Positions 1 through 7,413 of a stretch of 64,000 nt of DNA are shown here, piece after piece. Below the pieces are notes generated by a model. It was given only the letters and a program-made list of their open reading frames with translations. It did no database searches and was not told where the DNA came from. The number at the start of each line of letters is the position of its first letter. Position 1 is the first letter of the stretch. Origin of the DNA: Mycobacterium colombiense (GTDB lineage: Bacteria > Actinomycetota > Actinomycetes > Mycobacteriales > Mycobacteriaceae); assembly GCF_001953985.1 (NCBI RefSeq), contig NZ_MBEI01000028.1, forward strand, positions 1 through 64,000, in the 5' to 3' direction. A program made the position numbers and the translations under genes.

Positions 1-125
1 CCCGCCCGGGGGGCGCCCCCCCGGCCCCCCCCACCCCCCCCGCCAAAACGCCGAGGAGCTCGGCGCGCTGGGGCAACGGGGCATGACTCCCGCCCAACCG
101 ATCCGGGGGGCCCCCGGGGGGGCCC
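1..125. other. Low-complexity G/C runs, probable low-quality sequence edge
   Basis: Long runs of C and G dominate the first 45 bases and recur around 100-120. They break the reading frame of an otherwise recognisable amidohydrolase. This looks like poor base calling at a contig end rather than biology. Confidence 0.7.
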
Positions 126-287
126 GCCGAGCTGATCGAGGCGGATGACGAGTTGGGCAGGCTGGCCCCGGGCTATCTGGCCGACATCATCGCCGTTCCC
201 GGAGACCCGTTTGACGACATCGCCGCGACCCTTGACGTCCGCTTTGTCATGAAGAACGGGCAGATCTACAAAGCCCCAGCGGCGTGA
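1..287 (+). CDS. Amidohydrolase family protein, C-terminal fragment
   Basis: This is the tail of a metal-dependent amidohydrolase (imidazolonepropionase/prolidase-like), an enzyme class that hydrolyses C-N bonds of amides or cyclic amides. The clean part from about base 126 reads AELIEADDELGRLAPG, then YLADIIAVPGDP and FVMKNGQIYK, the usual C-terminal pattern of the family's small beta-sandwich. Upstream, GMTPAQ can be read, but in a different frame. The two pieces meet in a run of G and C around bases 105-120, so a single indel separates them. The first ~60 bases are homopolymer-like and not interpretable. The stop shares one base with the next gene's ATG, so the two are probably co-transcribed. 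The frameshift is more likely a sequencing error than a real mutation. Confidence 0.75.
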
Positions 288-751
288 TGGAGGCGGGCAT
301 GGAACTCACCGACAACATCCTGTGGCTGCTCAAGCAGGCCTTCTATTACTCGCTGACCACCATCAACGAGGCGATGCGCGAACACGGCGTGAGCACCGCC
401 CAGATCGGCGTGCTGCGCCAACTGGCCAACGAACCCGGCCTGTCCGGCGCCGAATTGGCGCGGCGCCTGCTGATCAGCCCGCAAGGCGTGCAGCTGGCAC
501 TCACCGCCCTGGAACGTCGCGGCCTGGTGGAGAGAAAACAGGACCCCCAGCACGCGCGCATCCTGCGGGCCTATTTGACCGGGGAGGGCCGCACGGTCGC
601 CGAAACGGTGGTCAATGACGCGATCGCCGCGCACCAGGAGGTGTTCGGTGTGCTGAACGAGCAAGAGCAGCGGACCTTGCGGGAACTGCTGGGCCGCGTG
701 GTCGAAAAGGGCACCGGTCATGAGCTGTTCAACGATCACGTCGATGGCTGA
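287..751 (+). CDS. MarR family transcriptional regulator
   Basis: A winged helix-turn-helix repressor-type protein of about 154 residues, typical MarR length. The recognition region reads LSGAELARRLLISPQGV, followed by LERRGLVERKQDP and the beta-wing with HARIL; helices on either side would form the dimer interface. MarR proteins usually bind inverted repeats near their own cluster and release DNA on binding a small phenolic or acidic ligand. The start is the ATG that shares its A with the upstream TGA; an ATG four codons later (299) is also possible. It lies just before a Rieske oxygenase cluster, and an inverted repeat sits upstream of the next gene, so control of that cluster is the natural inference. 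Confidence 0.85.
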   Translation: MEAGMELTDNILWLLKQAFYYSLTTINEAMREHGVSTAQIGVLRQLANEPGLSGAELARRLLISPQGVQLALTALERRGLVERKQDPQHARILRAYLTGEGRTVAETVVNDAIAAHQEVFGVLNEQEQRTLRELLGRVVEKGTGHELFNDHVDG

Positions 752-804
752 CGCCGCCAGCAGCGGCGTGACCTGGGGCAGCGTCGTGCGGCCCCATTAT
801 CTAG

Positions 805-837
805 TACTTGAGACTAATCGCAAGTAGTTGATACTCT
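805..837 (+). promoter_or_regulatory. Leaderless promoter with inverted repeat, oxygenase cluster
   Basis: Half-sites TACTTG (805-810) and CAAGTA (821-826) form a perfect inverted repeat with a 10-base spacer. Just after it, TACTCT (832-837) fits a mycobacterial -10 (TANNNT). It is followed by exactly seven bases and then the ATG at 845, so the transcript probably starts at the start codon. The repeat lies where a repressor would block the promoter; the neighbouring MarR protein is the obvious candidate. Confidence 0.5.
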
Positions 838-844
838 GGCCGGG

Positions 845-1939
845 ATGGGTGAAAAGCACGTGACTGCGAACGTTGGTACGGCGGCGGTGGCCGACGCCGG
901 CTTAGGCGGTCTCGACGTCGCTGCCCTGCCGGATGGCTTTGTGCCACTGCGGATCAAGCGCGTGATCCCCGAAACCCGTGACGCCGTGTCGATCGTTCTC
1001 GATGTTCCACCGGGCAGCGTGGAACGGTTCGATTACCAAGCCGGACAGTTTCTGACGCTGCTGGTCAGCATCGACGGCAGCGAGCACCGGCGGTGCTACT
1101 CGATGTCGTCCGCACCCGGTCTGGGCGAGGACCTGCAGATCACCGTCAAACGCGACCGCGACGGCCTGGTGTCGAATTGGCTCAACGACAGAGCCGCGCC
1201 CGGCGACCAGCTGCCCGCCCTGCCGCCGCAGGGCCGCTTCGTGCTGCACAACACCGATCGAGAGCTGATCGCCTTCGCCGGCGGAAGCGGTATCACGCCG
1301 GTCTTTTCGCTGCTGCACACCGCGCTGGCGTCCGGCAAACGCACCGCGCGACTGTTCTACGCCAACCGAAGCCGTGAGGCGGTGATCTTCGACGAGGCAT
1401 TGGCGTCGCTCAACACGCGGCACGCCGATCGCTTCGTCCTGCACCACCATCTCGACGACAGCAGCGGCTTCGTCACCCCGGCGGACGTCGAGGCGTTCGT
1501 CCGCGATGCCGGCGACGCCGAGGTCTACATCTGCGGGCCCAACGAATTCATGGAGACCGTGCGTACCGCCCTGTCCGCGACGGGTATGCCGGCCGATCGC
1601 CTGCATGTGGAGCACTTCGACGTGAACGACATCGCCGCGGCGGCGCCGCCGGACACCGATGTGGTGACCGACGAGGTCACCGTCGTGCTGGACGGGGTCA
1701 CGACCACGGCGTCCTACGATCCGGGCAACACGTTGCTGCAGACGGCCCGGATGGCCGGCCTGCGGGCCCCGTCGTCGTGTGAGATCGGTTCGTGCGGAAC
1801 GTGTATGGCGCGCCTGACACAGGGCAGTGCCCGGATGATCAACAACGACGCGCTCGAGCCGGATGAGGTGGAGGAGGGCTGGGTGCTCACGTGTCAGGCC
1901 CTGCCCACCAGTCCCACGGTGCGGGTGGTCTACGAGTGA
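845..1939 (+). CDS. Ferredoxin-NAD(P)H reductase type oxidoreductase with C-terminal 2Fe-2S domain
   Basis: A 364-residue electron-transfer protein that passes electrons from NAD(P)H through FAD and a plant-type 2Fe-2S cluster to an oxygenase, as in KshB/HmpA-like reductases. The FAD motif RCYSMSS lies near residue 82 and the nucleotide-binding GGSGITP near residue 145. The cluster ligands are Cys312, Cys317, Cys320 and Cys350 (C-x4-C-x2-C-x29-C). It is the first gene of a run that includes a Rieske oxygenase lacking its own reductase, so it is very likely that enzyme's partner. The ATG follows a leaderless-type promoter with no ribosome binding site. Confidence 0.88.
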   Translation: MGEKHVTANVGTAAVADAGLGGLDVAALPDGFVPLRIKRVIPETRDAVSIVLDVPPGSVERFDYQAGQFLTLLVSIDGSEHRRCYSMSSAPGLGEDLQITVKRDRDGLVSNWLNDRAAPGDQLPALPPQGRFVLHNTDRELIAFAGGSGITPVFSLLHTALASGKRTARLFYANRSREAVIFDEALASLNTRHADRFVLHHHLDDSSGFVTPADVEAFVRDAGDAEVYICGPNEFMETVRTALSATGMPADRLHVEHFDVNDIAAAAPPDTDVVTDEVTVVLDGVTTTASYDPGNTLLQTARMAGLRAPSSCEIGSCGTCMARLTQGSARMINNDALEPDEVEEGWVLTCQALPTSPTVRVVYE

Positions 1940-1971
1940 GCGAAAAGGCGGTCGATGGTGGAGTTGAGTCG

Positions 1972-2715
1972 ATGACCAGGGTGGCGGTGGTGACCGGCGG
2001 CGCCTCGGGTATGGGCGAGGCGACCTGCCATGAATTGGGCCGGCGCGGACTCAAAGTCGCGGTCCTCGATGTCAATGAGCATGCCGCGCAACGTGTCACC
2101 GATGATCTGCGCGCCAACGGTGTGACCGCGCTCGGGGCGCGCGCGGACGTCACCGATCGGGCCGCGGTGGAGCAGGCCTTCGCGAAGGTGCGTAGCGAAC
2201 TGGGCCCGGTGACGGTCCTGGTGACCAGCGCCGGCATGTTCGACTTCTCGCCATTCTTGGAGATCAGCGCCGAAACCTGGTCGCGCATCATCGACGTCAA
2301 TCTCACCGGCACCTTTCACTGCTGTCAGGTCGCGTTGCCGGACATGGTGGAGGCGAATTGGGGGAGGATCGTGATGATCTCGTCGTCGAGTGCCCAGCGC
2401 GGCTCGCCGTTCGCCGCCCACTACGCGGCGTCCAAGGGTGGGGTCATCACCTTGACCAAGTCGCTGGCCCGCGAATACGCGCCGCACGGGATCACGGTGA
2501 ACAACATTCCGCCCTCGGGCATCGAGACACCGATGCAGCACCAGGGCCAGGCCGCCGGGTACCTGCCGTCCAACGAGCAGATCGCCAGCAATATCCCGTT
2601 GGGCTACCTCGGCAGCGGGGCCGACATCGCCGCGGCCGTGGGGTTTTTATGTTCGGAAGAAGCCAGGTACATCACCGGCCAGGTGTTGGGTGTCAACGGC
2701 GGAGCGGTGATGTGA
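1972..2715 (+). CDS. Short-chain dehydrogenase/reductase (SDR)
   Basis: A classical SDR of 247 residues, an NAD(P)-dependent oxidoreductase acting on an alcohol or ketone. The cofactor motif TGGASGMG is at the very N-terminus. The catalytic serine lies in SSSSAQRG, followed by HYAASKGG with the Tyr and Lys of YxxxK. The usual NNAG is TSAG here, a tolerated variant. The start is the ATG at 1972; a GTG at 1936 overlaps the preceding stop by four bases (GTGA) and would add 12 residues, so translation may be coupled. It lies between the reductase and the oxygenase and probably oxidises the product of ring or side-chain hydroxylation. Confidence 0.85.
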   Translation: MTRVAVVTGGASGMGEATCHELGRRGLKVAVLDVNEHAAQRVTDDLRANGVTALGARADVTDRAAVEQAFAKVRSELGPVTVLVTSAGMFDFSPFLEISAETWSRIIDVNLTGTFHCCQVALPDMVEANWGRIVMISSSSAQRGSPFAAHYAASKGGVITLTKSLAREYAPHGITVNNIPPSGIETPMQHQGQAAGYLPSNEQIASNIPLGYLGSGADIAAAVGFLCSEEARYITGQVLGVNGGAVM

Positions 2716-2728
2716 TTGTGAGGATTCG

Positions 2729-3991
2729 ATGACCAGAGCAGGCAGGCCCCCGGAGGGCTCCTGGACCGAGCACTATCCCGAATTGGGAACCGGCCCCGTG
2801 TCTTTCAAGGACTCGACGTCGCGGGAATTCTACGAACTCGAGCGCGAGGCGATCTTCAAACGGGCGTGGCTGAACGTCGCACGCGTGGAGGAGTTGCCGC
2901 GCGTCGGCAGCTACCTGACCAAGGAGATCGAGGTCGTCGGCGTCTCGGTGATTCTGGTCAAGGGCAAGGACGAGCAGATCCGCGCGTTCTACAACGTGTG
3001 CCGGCACCGCGGAAACAAGCTGGTGTGGAACGACTTTCCCGGCGAGGAGACCCGCGGTACGTGCCGGCAGTTCACCTGCAAATACCACGGCTGGCGCTAC
3101 GACCTGCAGGGCGCGCTGAAATTCGTCCAGCAGGAGTCGGAGTTCTTCGACCTCGATCCCGCGCAGTACGGGTTGCGTCCGGTGCACTGCGACGTGTGGA
3201 ACGGCTTCGTCTTCATCAACCTCGACACCGAACCGCGCCAGAGCCTGCGTGAGTTTCTCGGCCCGATGATCACCGCCCTCGACGACTATCCGTTCGGCAA
3301 GCTGACCGAACGCTACGAGTGGGTGGCCCACAACAACAGCAATTGGAAGATCTTCGCCGACGCCTTCCAGGAGTACTACCACGTGCCCTCGCTGCACTCA
3401 CAGCAAGTGCCCTCCGAGGTGCGCGACCCCAACGCCGGATTCACTTGCGGGCATTTCCAACTCGACGGGCCGCACCGATTGGTCTCCACGGCCGGGCGCC
3501 GCCGCTGGCTGCTGCCACCGGAATACATGTACCCGATCGAGCGGGCCACCCGCAGCGGGTTGGTGGGACCGTGGCGAACCCCCGACATCGGCGAACTGCC
3601 GGCTGGCCTCAATCCGGGAGGGATCGAGCCGTGGGGCATCAGCAATTTCCAGATCTTCCCGAACATCGAGATCCTGATCTATGGCGGCTGGTATCTGCTG
3701 TACCGGTACTGGCCCACCTCGCACAACACGCATCGGTTCGAGGCGTACACCTACTTTCATCCGGCGCGCACCGTGCGGGAGCGTATCGAGCACGAAGTCG
3801 CCTCGGTGGTGCTGAAAGAGTTTGCGCTGCAAGACGCCGGGATGCTCGGCGGGACGCAGGCGGCGCTGGAATACGGCATCGTCGACGAGTTCCCCCTCAA
3901 CGACCAGGAGATCCTGGTGCGCCATCTGCACAAGGTCGCCGCGGACTGGGTCGAAGCCTACCGCCGCGAGCGGGATTCGGTGGGGGTGTGA
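2729..3991 (+). CDS. Rieske non-heme iron aromatic ring-hydroxylating oxygenase, alpha subunit
   Basis: A 420-residue oxygenase component that activates O2 at a mononuclear iron to hydroxylate its substrate. The Rieske 2Fe-2S ligands are visible as Cys91-x-His93 and Cys117-x2-His120 (CRHRG and CKYHGW). The catalytic domain carries NWKIFADAFQEYYHVPSLH, the region that supplies the two His ligands and the bridging acid. There is no beta subunit nearby, so it is probably an alpha-only oxygenase. It follows the SDR by 13 bases and precedes a small unknown gene by two bases. The substrate cannot be read from the sequence. Confidence 0.9.
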   Translation: MTRAGRPPEGSWTEHYPELGTGPVSFKDSTSREFYELEREAIFKRAWLNVARVEELPRVGSYLTKEIEVVGVSVILVKGKDEQIRAFYNVCRHRGNKLVWNDFPGEETRGTCRQFTCKYHGWRYDLQGALKFVQQESEFFDLDPAQYGLRPVHCDVWNGFVFINLDTEPRQSLREFLGPMITALDDYPFGKLTERYEWVAHNNSNWKIFADAFQEYYHVPSLHSQQVPSEVRDPNAGFTCGHFQLDGPHRLVSTAGRRRWLLPPEYMYPIERATRSGLVGPWRTPDIGELPAGLNPGGIEPWGISNFQIFPNIEILIYGGWYLLYRYWPTSHNTHRFEAYTYFHPARTVRERIEHEVASVVLKEFALQDAGMLGGTQAALEYGIVDEFPLNDQEILVRHLHKVAADWVEAYRRERDSVGV

Positions 3992-3993
3992 CC

Positions 3994-4326
3994 ATGACTC
4001 CCATGCTGCCCAGCGCCTTCGCCGAGCTGGAGGACTACGCCCAAACCTGGTGCCTGGAAACAGAAACCGAGCGCTGGAACGCCCGGATTAACGCGTCGAT
4101 GCCGGAACTGCGCGACTTCTACGATGCGTTCTTTCCCCGCCTCGAAGAGGCGATCGACTACTGCGACAAGTTTCCCCTCGACAATGTGCCCGACGACGCA
4201 CTGAACCTGCTGCACTTGATCTATTCGCTGATCATGGTCGCCATGGCGGTGGAGATCATGCACCAACCCGCTCCGGTCGACGCCGCCGACGCGGTCATGA
4301 TCCGCACCGGCGGACCGGTGCCCTGA
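3994..4326 (+). CDS. Small hypothetical protein in Rieske oxygenase operon
   Basis: A 110-residue soluble-looking protein that I do not recognise. It is rich in acidic and aromatic residues (ELEDYAQTWCLETETERW, FYDAFFPRLEEAIDYCDKF) and predicted to be largely helical. One short hydrophobic stretch, LIYSLIMVAMAVEIM near residues 75-90, looks like an amphipathic or buried helix rather than a membrane segment. The ATG lies two bases after the oxygenase stop and the next gene starts 14 bases after its end, so it is translated as part of the same operon. A role as an oxygenase accessory or small subunit is a guess from position only. Confidence 0.75.
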   Translation: MTPMLPSAFAELEDYAQTWCLETETERWNARINASMPELRDFYDAFFPRLEEAIDYCDKFPLDNVPDDALNLLHLIYSLIMVAMAVEIMHQPAPVDAADAVMIRTGGPVP

Positions 4327-4340
4327 CGAAAGGAGCGACC

Positions 4341-5186
4341 ATGAGTCTGCTCACCATCACCAAACTCACCGACTCCGTCGGTGCCGAAGTCGCGGGCCTG
4401 GAGCCGGCCGCACTGGCAAGCGACGACTCGGTTGGTGAGGCGGTGCTGGATGCGTTGGAAGACAACGGAGTTCTGGTCTTTCGGGGCCTGCAGCTCGACC
4501 CGGCCGCCCAGGTCGGCTTCTGCCGTCGCCTCGGCGAGATCGACCACTCGTCTGACGGCCACCATCCGGTGGCCGGCATCTACCCGATCACGCTGGACAA
4601 GTCGAAGAACGCCTCGGCCGCCTACCTGAAGGCCACCTTCGACTGGCACATCGACGGTTGCACACCGCTGGGCGACGAATGCCCGCAGAAGGCCACCGTG
4701 TTGTCGGCGGTACGGGTCGCGGAATGGGGCGGCGAAACCGAATTCGCCAACTCGTACGCCGCCTACGACGCCCTGAGCGACGAGGAGAAGGAGCGGTTCG
4801 GCACCCTGCGTGTGGTGCACTCGCTGGAAGCCTCCCAGCGCCGCGTCTACCCCGACCCGTCGCCGGAACTGGTGCAGCGCTGGCGATCTCGCCGCACCCA
4901 CGAACATCCGTTGGTGTGGACACACCGCACCGGCCGCAAGTCGCTGGTGCTGGGCGCCTCGGCGGACTACGTCGTCGGCATGGATCTCGATGAGGGACGC
5001 GCCCTGCTGGACAGCCTGCTGGAGCGCGCCACGGTGCCCGAGAAGGTCTACAGCCACAGCTGGTCGATCGGCGACACCGTCATCTGGGACAACCGCGGGG
5101 TGCTGCACCGCGCGGCCCCGTACGACCCGGATTCACAGCGCGAGATGCTGCGCACCACCGTGCTCGGCGACGAACCGATCCAGTGA
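4341..5186 (+). CDS. TauD/TfdA family Fe(II)/2-oxoglutarate dioxygenase
   Basis: A 281-residue enzyme of the taurine/2,4-D dioxygenase family, which couples 2-oxoglutarate decarboxylation to substrate hydroxylation. The iron ligands are His103 and Asp105 in FDWHIDG plus the distal His256 in VLHRAAPYD. The 2-oxoglutarate-binding Arg is probably Arg271 in EMLRTT. AAAGGAG six bases before the ATG is a strong ribosome binding site. Two oxygenases of different mechanism in one operon suggest sequential attack on one substrate, for example O- or N-dealkylation plus ring hydroxylation. The substrate is not evident. Confidence 0.88.
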   Translation: MSLLTITKLTDSVGAEVAGLEPAALASDDSVGEAVLDALEDNGVLVFRGLQLDPAAQVGFCRRLGEIDHSSDGHHPVAGIYPITLDKSKNASAAYLKATFDWHIDGCTPLGDECPQKATVLSAVRVAEWGGETEFANSYAAYDALSDEEKERFGTLRVVHSLEASQRRVYPDPSPELVQRWRSRRTHEHPLVWTHRTGRKSLVLGASADYVVGMDLDEGRALLDSLLERATVPEKVYSHSWSIGDTVIWDNRGVLHRAAPYDPDSQREMLRTTVLGDEPIQ

Positions 5187-5737
5187 TGACGCCGGCCGAC
5201 CAGCATCCGCTGCGCCTGACACCGTTGCCCGCCGACGAGTGGGACGAGAGCGCCCGTGCGGCGCTGGCGTCGCTGATCCCGGCCGAGCGGGCGAATCCCG
5301 TTGGTGCGGGCAATGTCTTGTCGACCATGGTCCGCCACCCCGACCTGACCGCGGCCTACCTACCGTTCAACGCCTACCTGCTCATGCGATCGACCCTGTC
5401 GCCCCGGGTGCGCGAAGTCGCGTTGCTGCGGGTGGTGCACCGCAGCAATTGCGGCTACCTGTGGTCGCACCACATTCCGATCGCTCTGCGTGCCGGCCTG
5501 ACCGAATCCGAGATCGATGACATCCGCTCCGGCCGCTGCGCCGACCCGACCGATCAGGCCGTGGTCCGGGCGGTCGACGATCTCACCGGTGACAGCACCA
5601 TCAGCAAAGCGACCTGGGATTTACTGGGCGAGCTGTTCACGCAGCAACAGTGCATGGATCTGACGTTCACCATCGGCGGCTACCTCCTGCTGGCGCTGGC
5701 CGTGAACACGTTCGGGATCCAGGAAGAGCACGAATAG
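5186..5737 (+). CDS. Carboxymuconolactone decarboxylase / AhpD-like protein
   Basis: An all-helical protein of about 183 residues in the AhpD/CMD fold. The core reads REVALLRVVHRSNCGYLWSHH, where family members place a catalytic acid, cysteine and histidine. Only one cysteine of the AhpD CxxC pair is present, so peroxidase-type disulfide chemistry is unlikely and a decarboxylase-like or other role is more plausible. The ATG shares its A with the TauD stop; a GTG one codon earlier would give a four-base overlap. It is the last gene of the catabolic operon. Confidence 0.83.
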   Translation: MTPADQHPLRLTPLPADEWDESARAALASLIPAERANPVGAGNVLSTMVRHPDLTAAYLPFNAYLLMRSTLSPRVREVALLRVVHRSNCGYLWSHHIPIALRAGLTESEIDDIRSGRCADPTDQAVVRAVDDLTGDSTISKATWDLLGELFTQQQCMDLTFTIGGYLLLALAVNTFGIQEEHE

Positions 5738-5748
5738 GAGCGCCGTTT

Positions 5749-5767
5749 GGGCGCGCGGCCAGCGCCC
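5749..5767 (+). terminator. Weak hairpin between convergent genes
   Basis: GGGCGC and GCGCCC form a six-base stem around a seven-base loop, 12 bases after the AhpD-like stop. There is no U-tract. It lies between genes that converge, so it may stop transcription from either side. Confidence 0.3.
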
Positions 5768-5801
5768 GGGTGTTCAACCCAATATGTGAGTCTCAAAAGC
5801 G

Positions 5802-5993
5802 CTAGTCCTCGCGAGACAGGGCGGCGCGCGGGCACTCGGCGATGGCCTGCTCGACCAGCGCCTCCTGTTCGACGGGGACCGGATCCGCGATGACCACCGC
5901 ATAGTCGTCATCGTCGAGCTGGAAAACATTCGGCGCGATGTTCACGCAGTAGGCGTTGCCTTCACACCGATCAAGGTTCACTACCGGCCGCAT
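5802..5993 (-). CDS. 3Fe-4S type ferredoxin
   Basis: A 63-residue ferredoxin of the kind that feeds actinobacterial cytochromes P450. Cluster ligands are visible as Cys10 and Cys16 in CEGNAYC, with the third cysteine in AECPRAAL. The acidic middle (QLDDDDYAVV) is typical of this group. AGGAGG lies six bases before the ATG on the minus strand. No P450 gene is adjacent; the nearest in this window is cyp136, more than 43 kb away. Its redox partner is therefore unknown, and the neighbouring Rieske system already has its own plant-type iron-sulfur reductase. Confidence 0.88.
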   Translation of the reverse strand: MRPVVNLDRCEGNAYCVNIAPNVFQLDDDDYAVVIADPVPVEQEALVEQAIAECPRAALSRED

Positions 5994-6025
5994 GAAGATC
6001 CTCCTCTGATCTCGTACGGGATTTT

Positions 6026-6042
6026 CACAAGTGAGGCTTGTG
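6026..6042. promoter_or_regulatory. Inverted repeat upstream of ferredoxin gene
   Basis: CACAAG and CTTGTG form a perfect six-base inverted repeat with a five-base spacer, flanked by TTT and AAA that extend the symmetry. It lies 33-49 bases upstream of the ferredoxin ATG and about 80 bases upstream of the enolase-like gene. It is a plausible operator for this divergent region; the regulator is unknown. Confidence 0.45.
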
Positions 6043-6121
6043 TAAATCCTAGTACGCCGCTTCTCAGTGACCTCTCAGTGGCGCGGTCTTACGCTGAGAT
6101 ACTGGGTCCGGGAGGTCGATG

Positions 6122-7402
6122 ATGAAGATCGCATCCGTCATCGCGCGCCAACTGCTGGACTGTAAAGCCCGGCCCCTGCTCGAGGTCGAAATCACCACCG
6201 ATAGCGGCGTTGTCGGCCGCGGTGCGTCGCCGACCGGCAGTTCGGTGGGTTCACATGAGGCGTTCGTGCTGCGGGACGGCGATCGAACCCACTACAACGG
6301 GCTGAGCGTGCACCACGCCATCGCCGCGGTGACCGACGAAATCGCCCCTGCCCTGATCGGCGCGGAGCTCGACGATCCGCGGTCACTGGACCGGATCATG
6401 ATCGATCTCGACGGCACGCCGGACAAGCGCCGGCTCGGCGGCAACGCGATCTACTCCACGTCGATCGCGCTGCTGCGGGCGGCCGCCGCCGCGGCCGGCG
6501 CACCCACCTACATCTATGTCGGCGCACTGCTCGGGCTTGAGCCGCCGACCACCGTCCCGGTGCCCAGCTTCAACATGATCAACGGGGGTCACTACGGCGA
6601 TGTCTGCCAGACGTTCAGTGAGTTCCTTGTCGTGCCCTATCGCGCGGACTCGATCGAATCCGCGGTCGAAAAGGGGGTGAGCCTGTTCGAGACGCTCGGC
6701 GAGGTGCTCACCGAGCGGATCGGTCGCGCACCGATGCTGGCGTCGTCGTATGGATACATAGCGCCGTCCGGCGACCCGCGCGTCGTCCTGGAGGTGCTGA
6801 CCGAGGCCGTCGAGCGCGCCGGCTGCGCCGACATCATGGCGTTCGCCCTGGACTGCGCGTCCAGTGAGGTGTACGACAGCGACTCTGCGACATACGCATT
6901 CAACGGCGAACGGGTGACGGCGGAGGCTTTGATCGACTATGCCCGGGGGCTGTCGCAGGAGTTCCCGATGCTGTTCATCGAAGATCTGCTGGACGGGGAT
7001 GACTGGCCCGGGTTCGCCAAAGCGGTGCAGGCGGTGCACCGTTCGATCATTCTCGGCGACGACCTGATCGTCACCAACCGCGCCCGCTTGCAGCGGGCCG
7101 TCGAGACGTCCGCCGTGGACGGTTTCATCCTGAAGCCCAACCAGGTCGGAACCATCGCCGAAGCCCTGGACTGCTTCGAATATGCCACGCGGAACGATGT
7201 TTTGGCGATCCCGTCGGGCCGCTCGGGTGGCGTCATCGACGACGTGGTGATGGACCTGGCGGTGGGCCTGGCGGCGCCGTTTCAGAAGAACGGCGCACCG
7301 CGGTCGGGCGAGCGCATCGCGAAACTCAATTTTCTGCTGCGCGCCGCCGAAGGCATCCCGGACTGTGCGCTGGCCGACGTCGCGGCACTGGCGCGGTTCT
7401 GA
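6122..7402 (+). CDS. Enolase-like protein with altered active site
   Basis: A 426-residue enolase homolog, full length for the family. Matching regions include the mobile-loop segment (SPTGSSVGSHEAF), the metal ligand regions (ALDCASSE, FIEDL, ILGDDLIVTN), the general-base lysine in ILKPNQVGT (Lys338) and the late lysine in QKNGAP (Lys389). Three residues used by true enolases are changed: the histidine after GGSH is Tyr158, the acid of GDEGGF is replaced in ASSYGYIAP (near Tyr210), and the histidine of SHRSGE is glycine (Gly366). It may therefore carry out different enolase-superfamily chemistry. GGGAGG precedes the second of two adjacent ATGs, which I chose. It converges with an ECF transporter gene 11 bases away. 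Confidence 0.8.
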   Translation: MKIASVIARQLLDCKARPLLEVEITTDSGVVGRGASPTGSSVGSHEAFVLRDGDRTHYNGLSVHHAIAAVTDEIAPALIGAELDDPRSLDRIMIDLDGTPDKRRLGGNAIYSTSIALLRAAAAAAGAPTYIYVGALLGLEPPTTVPVPSFNMINGGHYGDVCQTFSEFLVVPYRADSIESAVEKGVSLFETLGEVLTERIGRAPMLASSYGYIAPSGDPRVVLEVLTEAVERAGCADIMAFALDCASSEVYDSDSATYAFNGERVTAEALIDYARGLSQEFPMLFIEDLLDGDDWPGFAKAVQAVHRSIILGDDLIVTNRARLQRAVETSAVDGFILKPNQVGTIAEALDCFEYATRNDVLAIPSGRSGGVIDDVVMDLAVGLAAPFQKNGAPRSGERIAKLNFLLRAAEGIPDCALADVAALARF

Positions 7403-7413
7403 GCCCGTTGCGG

